Source: Deltaproteobacteria bacterium (GTDB lineage: Bacteria > Bdellovibrionota_B > Oligoflexia > Oligoflexales > Bog-1112). Taken from it: 64,000 bases of DNA. Position 1 is the stretch's first letter, and each line of letters starts with the position of its first letter. The notes under the pieces were generated by a model. It made no database searches. It was not told the origin of the DNA and was given only the letters and a program-made list of their open reading frames with translations. Shown here piece by piece: positions 9,105 through 18,335 of the stretch. The stretch lies in NCBI GenBank assembly GCA_016186945.1, contig JACPKR010000020.1, forward strand, positions 61,031 to 125,030, read 5' to 3'. The translations under genes and the position numbers were made by a program.

Positions 9105-10307
9105 GTGTCTGTAACCGAGGAGTTACCCAAGAAGCTCCTTCTTGTGGACAATGATGAACCGTTTCTGAAAAGTGTCAGCTTTATGCTTGAACCTAAGGGG
9201 GTCAATGTCCTTCAGGCAAAGGATTGGGAGAGTGCCTTATACCTCTTCAACAACAATAGGGTGGATGTGGCTATTGTTGAGCTTGAGCTGGAGGGTTTGA
9301 ACGGCATGGCTTTGATTCAGAAGTGGCGCAACCACGAAATACAGACAAAAAGGGATGCGGGCTTCATCCTGGCGACCGGAAAGCATACGGAAATTGCATC
9401 GGATCGCGCCCTCGTCAACGAACTGGAAGACATCACGGTTATCGAAAAGCCCTTTAATGTTGCTAAGCTGATGATAGCATTGATCAACGGCATGAAAGTT
9501 TCCAGACAGCGAGAAAAATTCAACGAAGTTGACTACAAAGTCATCCGCCCCCTGCTGAATAAAGATAAATTTGAAAAAGCCCTCGATATCGCCCGGAATA
9601 AACTCGAACCCATCGGCCCCCGTGGCGTTTTCAAAAGCGCCATTATCCATGCCGATGCGGGGAAACCGGAACGCGCCCTTCAGCTTATGGATAAATTATT
9701 GAAAGACGATCCCAACAACCTGAGATACCAAAATGAAGCAGGCAAAATTAACCTTAAAATGGGTAATCCGGAAAAAGCCAGACAGTATTTCGAAGCAGCT
9801 GACAAATTGGCTCCCGATAACATCGAACGCATGTACCAAATGGCAACCATGTACCTGCAACTTAAAGAACCTGATAAGAGTGTTGAGAAAATGCAACAAT
9901 TGCTGAAAACGTCCCCTGAACAGCCGGACCTAAAATACGACATGTTTGACCAACTCCTGGATGCAGGATTTGAAAAACACGCACAAGATTTCTGCGAAAA
10001 AACATCGACCGCTAGCGAACTGCTCCGCCATTTTAACAACAAAGGAGTGATGTACTCCAAAACCGGGGACTTTGCGAAATCGGTGTCAGAATACGAAAAG
10101 GCCCTCAAACTGATTCCGGGGAATAAAGAGAACTACAGGGTCCTGTTCAATATGGCCATTTCCCACATCAACATGAAGACTCCCGACGACATTAGCAAAG
10201 CGCGGGTTCTTCTTGCAGAATGCCTCGACCTTAAACCCAACTTTGACAAAGCCAAGGAAAAACTTGTCATGGTGGAGAAGTACCTGGAAAACCAAAAAAG
10301 TGCATGA
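9105..10307 (+). CDS. Receiver-domain protein with C-terminal TPR repeats
   Basis: KLLLVDNDEPFLKSVSFML, IEKPFN, followed by TPR-like helices. Confidence 0.85.
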   Translation: MSVTEELPKKLLLVDNDEPFLKSVSFMLEPKGVNVLQAKDWESALYLFNNNRVDVAIVELELEGLNGMALIQKWRNHEIQTKRDAGFILATGKHTEIASDRALVNELEDITVIEKPFNVAKLMIALINGMKVSRQREKFNEVDYKVIRPLLNKDKFEKALDIARNKLEPIGPRGVFKSAIIHADAGKPERALQLMDKLLKDDPNNLRYQNEAGKINLKMGNPEKARQYFEAADKLAPDNIERMYQMATMYLQLKEPDKSVEKMQQLLKTSPEQPDLKYDMFDQLLDAGFEKHAQDFCEKTSTASELLRHFNNKGVMYSKTGDFAKSVSEYEKALKLIPGNKENYRVLFNMAISHINMKTPDDISKARVLLAECLDLKPNFDKAKEKLVMVEKYLENQKSA

Positions 10308-10312
10308 CCCGC

Positions 10313-10390
10313 CTGTGGCACGGAGGTGGTTTGGAGAAAATCGTGGCAAGGAGGTGGTTTGGAGGAAACTGCGCAGCTGGTTCCTCCAAG
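10313..10390 (+). repeat. Family-A repeat, tandem partial plus full core, between convergent genes
   Basis: GTGGCACGGAGGTGGTTTGGAG followed by GTGGCAAGGAGGTGGTTTGGAGGAAACTGCGCAGCTGGTTCCTCCAAG. Confidence 0.88.
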
Positions 10391-10398
10391 GCTTCTCG

Positions 10399-11688
10399 CT
10401 AGTTTCTATCCCCGATAGGACGATACTCCTGGAGCGTTTCCCCTGTGTAAATCTGACGCGGACGACCGATCCTGTCGTCGTTGTCGAAGTGCATTTCACG
10501 CCAGTGGGCGATCCACCCCGGCAAGCGTCCCAGGGAAAACATGACCGTATACATGTTCTTGGGAATGCCTAGTGCGCGGTACATAATGCCGGAGTAAAAG
10601 TCGACGTTAGGGAAAAGTTTGCGTTCAACAAAGTATGAATCCGACAGTGCGGCTTCCTCAAGTTTACGTGCGATATCAAGCAGGGGGTCTTTCTTTTTCA
10701 ACTTATTCAAGAGATTGTCACAAGCTGCCTTGATCACCTTTGCCCGAGGGTCATAGTTTTTGTAAACGCGATGGCCAAAACCCATGAGTCGGAAGGTGCT
10801 GTTTTTGTCTTTCGCCGCTTTCAGTGCTGCGTTAACGTCTCTTCCGTTTTTTTCAATCTCGACTAACATTTCCACAACAGACTGGTTGGCGCCGCCGTGT
10901 TTAGGCCCCCAAAGTGCGCAGACGCCCGCGGCAATAGACGCAAAGAGGTTGGCATCGGATGAGCCGACCAGGCGAACGGTCGAGGTCGAGCAGTTTTGTT
11001 CATGATCCGCATGTAATATGAGCAGCATGTTGAGAGCGGCAACGGCTTCGGGATTGATTTCGTATGGCTCGGAGGGGACTGCGAACATCATATGGAGGAA
11101 GTTTTCGCAGTAGCTGAGCGAATTCTTCGGGTAGATTACCGGCTGTCCGATACTTTTCTTAAACGAGTAGGCCGCAATCGTTCGAAGTTTCGACAAAACA
11201 CGGGGGATGAGGTGCTCAACCTGCTCAAGATCTTTCGGGTCAAGAGAGTCGGTGTAATACGCCGACAGAGAGCAAACCATAGAAGATAAGATGGCCATGG
11301 GGTGGGCTGTCGACGGATAACCATCGTAAAAGTGCAGCATGTCCTCGTGAATAAGGGAGTGATAACGAAGTTTGTTGCTGAAGTCTGACAGCTCAGATTT
11401 TGTCGGTAGATGACCATAAATGAGTAGGTAACTCGTCTCGACAAAGGTTGATTTTTCTGCCAGAACTTCTACAGGGATGCCGCGGTAACGCAGGATACCT
11501 TTTTCGCCGTCTATGTAGGTGATGGAACTTTGGCAGGAGCCTGTATTGCCATAGCCTGAGTCGATTGTGATGTAGCCAGTTTCGTTCCTTAGGGTGCGTA
11601 TATCGATCGCCTTTTCATCCTGGGAGCCTATTATAATGGGAAGAGTGTAAGTTTTGCCTTCAATCTTGAGTTCAACAGAGTTGTTCAT
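10399..11688 (-). CDS. gltA: Citrate synthase
   Basis: GDEKGILRYRGIPVE-type motif, LHADHEQNCSTSTVRLVGSSDANLFASIAAGVCALWGPKHGGAN, MGFGHRVYKNYDPRA. Confidence 0.95.
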   Translation of the reverse strand: MNNSVELKIEGKTYTLPIIIGSQDEKAIDIRTLRNETGYITIDSGYGNTGSCQSSITYIDGEKGILRYRGIPVEVLAEKSTFVETSYLLIYGHLPTKSELSDFSNKLRYHSLIHEDMLHFYDGYPSTAHPMAILSSMVCSLSAYYTDSLDPKDLEQVEHLIPRVLSKLRTIAAYSFKKSIGQPVIYPKNSLSYCENFLHMMFAVPSEPYEINPEAVAALNMLLILHADHEQNCSTSTVRLVGSSDANLFASIAAGVCALWGPKHGGANQSVVEMLVEIEKNGRDVNAALKAAKDKNSTFRLMGFGHRVYKNYDPRAKVIKAACDNLLNKLKKKDPLLDIARKLEEAALSDSYFVERKLFPNVDFYSGIMYRALGIPKNMYTVMFSLGRLPGWIAHWREMHFDNDDRIGRPRQIYTGETLQEYRPIGDRN

Positions 11689-11773
11689 GCTGCCATTCTC
11701 CTAAAAGTAATGTCGGGATCAATCTTTCCCGGAAAGGGACTTGCGAAGCAGATCTATTATATAGGAATAGACG

Positions 11774-14545
11774 ATGAGTACCAAAAAATTTTTCCTCATT
11801 GATGCAATGGCTATGGCTTTCCGCTGCTTTAAGGCGATGGAAAAGCGTCCATTACTAACTTCCAGGGGGCTGCCTACTTCTGCAATTTACTGCTGTGCCC
11901 AGATTCTCATTAGGTTATGGGAGAACGAAAAGCCAGACTATCTTGTGATGGCCTGTGATTCGAGGGAAGACACATTTCGCCATGAGATGTTTGAAGACTA
12001 CAAGGCCCACCGGAAGGAGTTTCCCGAGGACTTGAGTGTGCAGATGCCTTATCTGTTTCGCATGTTCGACGCGTTCGGTCTGAAAACCTTTCGTGTTGCA
12101 GGTTTCGAGGCGGACGACATTATCGCTTCTCTTGTTGCTCAATTCTCCACTCCTAAGTTGCACAGCTACATTGTGTCAGGGGACAAGGACTTCATGCAGC
12201 TCATCAGTGACAGGGTATCCATCTACTCCCCACAGAAGGGCGGGCTTATTAAACGTATCGACGAAAAGGGCGTGTTCGATTATTTCCATTGCAAACCGCA
12301 TGAGGTGATCGACGTCCTCGCACTAAAGGGCGACAACAGCGACAACGTCCCTGGCGTAGAAGGAGTCGGCGACAAGGGCGCTGCACAACTCATCGCGCAA
12401 TTCCACAGCCTGGAGAACCTTTACGAGCACCTCGATGACGTTACCGACAGACGCCAGCAGGAAAATCTTCGTGCCCATAAGGAAGACGCCTTTCTTTCTA
12501 AGCGGCTTGTCACTCTTAAGACTGATCTCAATTTGGACATTTCCCTCGATGAAATGGCCTGCGACTGGCAGAAGGTGATCGCAAACGATGGCCTGATCCA
12601 GTTTTTTGAAGAGATGGAATTTCGCACCCTTGTGAAACGGCTCCAGGGAAAAAGGGCAAGCGCAGGGCGGTCGAAAAAAGCTAAGCCGCTCTTCCTATCC
12701 ACAGAGGAACTTATCCGCACTCACGTCAAGGATCCACTGAAGCGCGACTACAAACTTGCCAATAATGCCGACACGTTCAGTGAATTAATGAATGCCCTGC
12801 ACAGTACTTCTGTGTTTTCTTTCGACACTGAGACCACGGGGTTAAGTATTGTCAATGATAAACCGATCGGCATAAGTTTTGGAGTTGCCCCCGGGAAGGC
12901 ATTTTATGTTCCCCTCCTCGACAAGCATTTGCAAAACCTTGATGCGAGGCACATTCTGAACACGCTTGACCCGATCTGGCGAGACAAGGAGAAACTGAAA
13001 GTTGCCCACAATCTGAAGTTCGACATGCATATGCTTGCCAACTTAGGCGTTACTATCTCCGACCCTGTAGGCGACACGATGATCGCAGGTTTCCTGCTTG
13101 ATGCGACCGATAGCTTCGGCATTGATGCCCTCAGCCGAAAATTCATCAACGTCAGCAAAATTCCTACTTCCGCTCTTATGGGAAAGAAAAAAGACCAACC
13201 CATGTCGGAAGTCGATCTGCCCCTTCTGACGCATTACGCCTGTGAAGACGCTGACTGCTGCTTGCGTCTTCATGAGCATTTCCTCCCCCGGCTTAAAAAA
13301 GAGGATAAGCTCCTGCTACTCTACGAGACAATCGAAATGCCACTCGTGCGTGTTTTGGCCGACATGGAACGCGTTGGCATTTGCGTTAACACGGCAACTT
13401 TGGAAAAACTTTCTGGTGAACTTTCAGAACGAGCCGCTATCATTGAGAGGGAAGTTCATACACTCGCCGGAGAGCAATTTAACCTCAACTCTCCCAAACA
13501 GTTACAGATCATTCTTTATGAAAAACTCAAGATCCATGAAGCACTCGGTGTAAAACAAATTAAGAAGACGAAAAGTGGTTTGTCTACAGATGTCTCCGTC
13601 CTGGAAACTCTTTCCGCACACCCTCTGGTCAAGCTTCTTCTGGAATACCGCACCATCATGAAGATGAAGGGAACCTACGCAGACACCCTACCTCTCATGA
13701 TTGACGAACATTCTCGCATCCACACAACCTTTCATCAGACAGGTACGGCTACAGGGCGCCTGAGTTCTTCCAACCCTAATTTGCAGAACATCCCGATTCG
13801 TACGGAGTTGGGTCGTAAGATTCGAGCTGCCTTTGAAGGACAGGGCGAGCTTCTGCTTGTTTCTGCCGACTATTCACAGATCGAACTTCGCATCCTCGCT
13901 CACATTACCGGTGACAAAAACCTGAGTCAGGCGTTTGCCACTGGGCTAGATGTTCATGCTGCTACGGCCGCTGCCGTCTTTGAGAAACCGTTGGAGGACG
14001 TGAGTAGGGAGGAACGATCTAACGCTAAAGCAATCAATTACGGGATCGCCTACGGCATGGGCCCCCAACGTTTGTCCCAGACGACAGGAATTTCTGTGAA
14101 AGAGGCCAGGAACTTTATCGCGAAGTATTTCACAAGCTTCCCGAAAATTCGCGAATATATGGACGAAGCCATAACATTCGCCACTACACATGGCTTCACA
14201 AAAACCCTCATGGGGCGACAGCGCCCCTTGGAAGGCTTGGATCGCCAAAGCGGCCTTGTTCTAGCGAACGCAAGAAACGTCGCCATTAACTCGCCCATCC
14301 AAGGGACCGCCGCTGACCTGATCAAACTCGCTATGATCGCGATCCATCGGGAGATTAAAAAACGCTCCCTCTCTGCTAAGATGCTTCTGCAAATCCATGA
14401 CGAGTTGGTATTTGAGTGTCCCCCCGATGAATTGAAGACCCTCTGCCCACTCATCAAAGAGGGTATGGAAGGAGCGATGAAACTTTCTGTCCCCCTGGAC
14501 GCTTCCATAGGATATGGGAAAAATTGGCTGGAGGCCCATCAGTGA
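11774..14545 (+). CDS. polA: DNA polymerase I
   Basis: FLIDAMAMAFRCFKAM, 5'-3' and 3'-5' exo domains, SADYSQIELRILAHI, RSNAKAINYGIAYGMGPQRLS, LLQIHDELVFE. Confidence 0.97.
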   Translation: MSTKKFFLIDAMAMAFRCFKAMEKRPLLTSRGLPTSAIYCCAQILIRLWENEKPDYLVMACDSREDTFRHEMFEDYKAHRKEFPEDLSVQMPYLFRMFDAFGLKTFRVAGFEADDIIASLVAQFSTPKLHSYIVSGDKDFMQLISDRVSIYSPQKGGLIKRIDEKGVFDYFHCKPHEVIDVLALKGDNSDNVPGVEGVGDKGAAQLIAQFHSLENLYEHLDDVTDRRQQENLRAHKEDAFLSKRLVTLKTDLNLDISLDEMACDWQKVIANDGLIQFFEEMEFRTLVKRLQGKRASAGRSKKAKPLFLSTEELIRTHVKDPLKRDYKLANNADTFSELMNALHSTSVFSFDTETTGLSIVNDKPIGISFGVAPGKAFYVPLLDKHLQNLDARHILNTLDPIWRDKEKLKVAHNLKFDMHMLANLGVTISDPVGDTMIAGFLLDATDSFGIDALSRKFINVSKIPTSALMGKKKDQPMSEVDLPLLTHYACEDADCCLRLHEHFLPRLKKEDKLLLLYETIEMPLVRVLADMERVGICVNTATLEKLSGELSERAAIIEREVHTLAGEQFNLNSPKQLQIILYEKLKIHEALGVKQIKKTKSGLSTDVSVLETLSAHPLVKLLLEYRTIMKMKGTYADTLPLMIDEHSRIHTTFHQTGTATGRLSSSNPNLQNIPIRTELGRKIRAAFEGQGELLLVSADYSQIELRILAHITGDKNLSQAFATGLDVHAATAAAVFEKPLEDVSREERSNAKAINYGIAYGMGPQRLSQTTGISVKEARNFIAKYFTSFPKIREYMDEAITFATTHGFTKTLMGRQRPLEGLDRQSGLVLANARNVAINSPIQGTAADLIKLAMIAIHREIKKRSLSAKMLLQIHDELVFECPPDELKTLCPLIKEGMEGAMKLSVPLDASIGYGKNWLEAHQ

Positions 14546-15306
14546 ACACAAAAGCAGAAGAAACATTAATAGGCGACGGAAGGGTGATGTCGCTCTCGCA
14601 ACACCTTGGTGAACTGCGCGAACGAGTGGTCAAATCGCTTCTCGCCATCCTTGTACTTTTTTTCGTGGCTCTTTTTTTCAGCTCCCAGATCCTTAACTTT
14701 CTCAAAGGTCCCCTCGCTGCCGCTCTTCCCGACACTGCTGACGTCCTCCATTTCACCGGACCTATGGAAGTGTTCCTCGCAACGATAAAGGTTTCCTTGC
14801 TGGCTTCGTTTATCTTCTCCTGCCCGGTCTGGATTTATCAATTCTGGAGGTTTCTCGAACCGGCGCTTTACCCAGGGGAACGTCGCTATGTACTCCCTTT
14901 CATCTTTGCGTCGATCGTCCTTTTCTGTCTGGGGGTTTTGTTCAGTTACTACGGCATTTTTCCCCTGGCTTTGGAATTTCTGATGAGTCTGGGGATGGAG
15001 GTTGGTCGTCCTATCATTACCATCTCTGACTACCTTTCTGTCTTAATGATTATGATCTTTGGTTTTGGAATTGTCTTTGAAGCGCCTTTGGTTCTCGTCT
15101 TGCTAGCGACCCTTGACTTAGTGTCTGCAAAACTCCTGTCCCAGTACAGGCGTTTTGTGATTATTCTGATACTGATCATTTCCGCCATCTTCACCCCACC
15201 AGATCCGCTTTCACAAATCGGAATGGCCATTCCTCTCTATTTGATGTATGAACTTTCTATAGTGATTATTAAAAAAATGGAGAAACGAAAAGCCCCAGCC
15301 GCATGA
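14542..15306 (+). CDS. tatC: Sec-independent protein translocase TatC
   Basis: MSLSQHLGELRERVVKSL, FWRFLEPALYPGERRYVLPF; GTG overlaps polA stop (GTGA). Confidence 0.93.
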   Translation: MNTKAEETLIGDGRVMSLSQHLGELRERVVKSLLAILVLFFVALFFSSQILNFLKGPLAAALPDTADVLHFTGPMEVFLATIKVSLLASFIFSCPVWIYQFWRFLEPALYPGERRYVLPFIFASIVLFCLGVLFSYYGIFPLALEFLMSLGMEVGRPIITISDYLSVLMIMIFGFGIVFEAPLVLVLLATLDLVSAKLLSQYRRFVIILILIISAIFTPPDPLSQIGMAIPLYLMYELSIVIIKKMEKRKAPAA

Positions 15307-16085
15307 CCTTAATGATCCTACTGCTGTCCGTATGTTTCCTCGATCAAGCTGTTTTGGCTAGTTCCCAAGACATAGAGCCTGCTCCTGAAATTCCTTACAA
15401 AGGGCGCGCCTGGGTTGTGGAAGCGGCAGGTATTCAGCACCATTTGAAAGGCACAAAAGACAATCAAATAGAAGGTGTGGGGAGCCGCCTTTCTCTAGGT
15501 TACGGTAAGATCCAGCCACTCTACTTCTTTTTTGTAAACGCAGAACTCTTGCTCGGCCCTTACAACATAATTTACCGAAACGTAAAGGTCGATTACAACG
15601 CAAGCGGGCTAAGCCTCATCGGAGGTAGCAGTGTCAAGAACCTAACCTTGCGAGGAGAAGCGACAAGCTTTGGCCTTCTCGCAGGGCTGGGGTATAGAGA
15701 GTTTGCAGGTAAATCTATAGGTCGCGCTGATTATGCGGAAATTCTGGACAAGACGGAAGCAGTGATCCATTACCGCAACAGCGTTGTCGCTGTCGAAACA
15801 AGCTTTGGTGTTTTCTTCTCGTGGGTCAAGTCACAGAGACCAGACAGCCATAATCCAGAACTTCTTTTAACACGTAACGATGGCCTCATGCTGTCTCTAA
15901 GCTTCGCTATTCCTGTCTACTCCCGGTACCGTTCGCGCGTCGAGACCTTCCGATCGGACGAAGAGCGTAAAGAAGAACTCGACAAGGAAAATGATGATCC
16001 TGGGCCTACCAAAGTCTTGACACAGACCGGGGTCCTTGATGGCTTTCAAATCATCCTTTCCCTTCGTGCGTTCCTAGGAACCTAG
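15303..16085 (+). CDS. Hypothetical exported/outer-membrane protein
   Basis: Signal-like N-terminus (MTLMILLLSVCFLDQAVLASSQ), beta-rich body; ATGA overlap with tatC stop. Confidence 0.65.
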   Translation: MTLMILLLSVCFLDQAVLASSQDIEPAPEIPYKGRAWVVEAAGIQHHLKGTKDNQIEGVGSRLSLGYGKIQPLYFFFVNAELLLGPYNIIYRNVKVDYNASGLSLIGGSSVKNLTLRGEATSFGLLAGLGYREFAGKSIGRADYAEILDKTEAVIHYRNSVVAVETSFGVFFSWVKSQRPDSHNPELLLTRNDGLMLSLSFAIPVYSRYRSRVETFRSDEERKEELDKENDDPGPTKVLTQTGVLDGFQIILSLRAFLGT

Positions 16086-16086
16086 G

Positions 16087-16136
16087 CGGGGCAAGGAGGT
16101 GGTTTGGAGGAAACTGCGCAGCTGGTTCCTCCAAGA
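16087..16136 (+). repeat. Family-A repeat between convergent genes
   Basis: GGCAAGGAGGTGGTTTGGAGGAAACTGCGCAGCTGGTTCCTCCAAGAA. Confidence 0.9.
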
Positions 16137-16139
16137 ACT

Positions 16140-17522
16140 CTAAAAAAGAAGGTAACGTTGCGGGCGAAGTGGCAAGAAATAGCCAATACCAAAAGAAAGT
16201 CGAATATGGTCGCCGCTCAGCCTTAAAAGATCGTCCTCTAAGTTTTCTTCAAAAATGAAAATCGTCTCTGCGAATGCAAAAAAGTTCCGACTGAAAAACG
16301 CTCGATAGCCAAGTGTTACGGCGGGGAGAAAAGTCACCCTATTCTGCAGTAGGCGCTCTGTTGTCTTGCCGTAGAGGTATGCTGGTCCGCCACCGATACC
16401 TAGAGTGAACGCACCTGCTGGGGTGTGTACAATCCCCTCTAGCTGGAAATTGACGAAGATCCGGAACAAAACCCACGTGAGAGTTTCGTCCTCTCCGAAA
16501 TCTGTTTCCACCGCAAAGTCATGGGCCTCATAGAAAAACTGAAAAGAAGGGCCAAAGTTGTAGTCCAAGGCCCACGGTTCCATACTTCCCGGGTTTCGTA
16601 TGGAAAACAACTCCACGAAAGGCACCGTCCTCGCGTTCTTTCCCTCCAACACTACATCTTCCAACGGCTCAAAACGATTCGGAATCAGGCTTTGTCCTGC
16701 ACTGACTGTGTTGGGTATGGCGTTGAGAAGAAAATCCGTGAATGCAAACCCAAACCAGCCTTTCTTTTCACCCAGGGGAAGCGAAGATCGGGGGACTTCA
16801 AACTTGACCTCCTCGTCTTCTGTTCCACTATAGATGTCCTTCACCTTTATAGTGACAGCATAGGCCTCATCGCCCTCATGAATTTCAAAATCCACGAGCG
16901 TGTTTGCGCCTGTCTCATAAGCCCACAGGTTAAGAAAATCTTGTGGGAAGTGTCGTCTCTTTGTTTTGTTTCTAACTCCGAAATAGGAAAAAACTTCGTC
17001 TGCAACTTCATTGCTGACCAAGGTGTCGCAGGCACTGGCTGATGTTTCCAGTATTCTCCTCCCTTCACTCAGAATGGTTTCTGAAACAATCAGACTTTCA
17101 TGATAGGGAGGAAGCAGCAGGTAGCGCTTACAAAATTCGCCTTCTCCTTTCTCTTCTGTTTCGAGAAACACGTGTGAGGGGCATTCCAACCCTGCTCCTG
17201 TCAACAAGTCTAACCCCAGCCCAGCAACGCTGAAAAGCGGGTGAAAGAAAGCAAAAAAGCCATTGCCTAAGACGGAGTCTAGCCAACTGATGCCGCAAGA
17301 TACCTTATGCTCCTTGGAGTGCTCTGGTCCTGTGTAAAGAGTGAGGTTCCAATCCCGACGAAGTTTCACGGCAAACGGAGTTTTTTCCAAGAGTTCGCCA
17401 TCTTTTCCATACACAGGTAGGCCGCGGGGATGCGAATCAACGGAAATATACTGTGTCCCTGTAAACACGGTGGCACAAGCGCCCGTAAGGGAGAAAAGGA
17501 GTACTGCGAGAAGAAATTTCAT
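16140..17522 (-). CDS. Hypothetical lipoprotein with C-terminal beta-rich region
   Basis: Lipobox-like LLFSLTGAC; 460-aa ORF. Confidence 0.65.
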   Translation of the reverse strand: MKFLLAVLLFSLTGACATVFTGTQYISVDSHPRGLPVYGKDGELLEKTPFAVKLRRDWNLTLYTGPEHSKEHKVSCGISWLDSVLGNGFFAFFHPLFSVAGLGLDLLTGAGLECPSHVFLETEEKGEGEFCKRYLLLPPYHESLIVSETILSEGRRILETSASACDTLVSNEVADEVFSYFGVRNKTKRRHFPQDFLNLWAYETGANTLVDFEIHEGDEAYAVTIKVKDIYSGTEDEEVKFEVPRSSLPLGEKKGWFGFAFTDFLLNAIPNTVSAGQSLIPNRFEPLEDVVLEGKNARTVPFVELFSIRNPGSMEPWALDYNFGPSFQFFYEAHDFAVETDFGEDETLTWVLFRIFVNFQLEGIVHTPAGAFTLGIGGGPAYLYGKTTERLLQNRVTFLPAVTLGYRAFFSRNFFAFAETIFIFEENLEDDLLRLSGDHIRLSFGIGYFLPLRPQRYLLF

Positions 17523-17534
17523 CTGATCTCTATT

Positions 17535-18335
17535 TTAACCTGCGTGCAAGGAGACATGATAGCCGCCAAATTTTCTTACATTGATCACGCCTCGTTCAAA
17601 GAGGAGGTACTGGCCTTTGATACCAATGAGCCGATCATGAATCACAGGGTCTTTATTGAAATCAAAGGTCGAAGTTTTTTCGGGGTATCGTTCCACGGGG
17701 TAAGAGAAGCTGCGTACAGACTCATCGACGACTTCGATAGGAACCCTCTCAGGTAAGGATTTCAAAAGATCGTCTCGCTCCTGGATCAAGTCGATGGGTT
17801 GCGCATCCTTACTGACGAGGAGGCGCCAGTTTGTTTTGTCATTCACAAATCGTTTAAGCAAGGTCTCGACAATCCCAGCGTGCCTTCTCTCGGTCACCCG
17901 CACGATGGGAAGCGCCTGCACAGCTCCTTGGTCGAGCCAGCGAGTTTCTTCAGTGTGGGAACGTGTGATCCCAACCTTCAAACCGGAGGAGTTCGCAAGA
18001 TAAACTGTGTGGGTGATCAAACAGTTTCGACGTCCCCACTCAGGGTCGCGACAGGTTCCCAACTGGAAATGACAGGTCTCAGGTTTAAAGCTACAAAAGT
18101 CAGCCTCGGGAATGCGACGAAAGCAAACGTAGCAGTAACCCCCATCATAGGTTTTGCGGATTTCCCTTCCACAACACGTGCAGCTTATGGTCCCCAGAAA
18201 GCGCAACGAAAGGCTCTCCCCCACAAGGCTGTTTAAGGAAACCTGAGCATCCTCCAACGGAAGAGTATAAATTGCTTTACCTTTCTCATCCGCAGTAATG
18301 ATAAGCTTATGTAAAATCCCGCGAAACATCGTCAC
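17535..18335 (-). CDS. DUF2797-like zinc-binding protein
   Basis: CTCCGREIRKTYDGGYCYVCFRRIPEADFC, HTVYLANSSGLKVGITR. Confidence 0.7.
   Translation of the reverse strand: MTMFRGILHKLIITADEKGKAIYTLPLEDAQVSLNSLVGESLSLRFLGTISCTCCGREIRKTYDGGYCYVCFRRIPEADFCSFKPETCHFQLGTCRDPEWGRRNCLITHTVYLANSSGLKVGITRSHTEETRWLDQGAVQALPIVRVTERRHAGIVETLLKRFVNDKTNWRLLVSKDAQPIDLIQERDDLLKSLPERVPIEVVDESVRSFSYPVERYPEKTSTFDFNKDPVIHDRLIGIKGQYLLFERGVINVRKFGGYHVSLHAG

Noticed and set aside
16521-17042. 173-aa plus-strand ORF opposite the hypothetical lipoprotein gene
   Set aside because: The minus-strand gene has a lipobox and full-length frame; the plus ORF looks like a shadow ORF.
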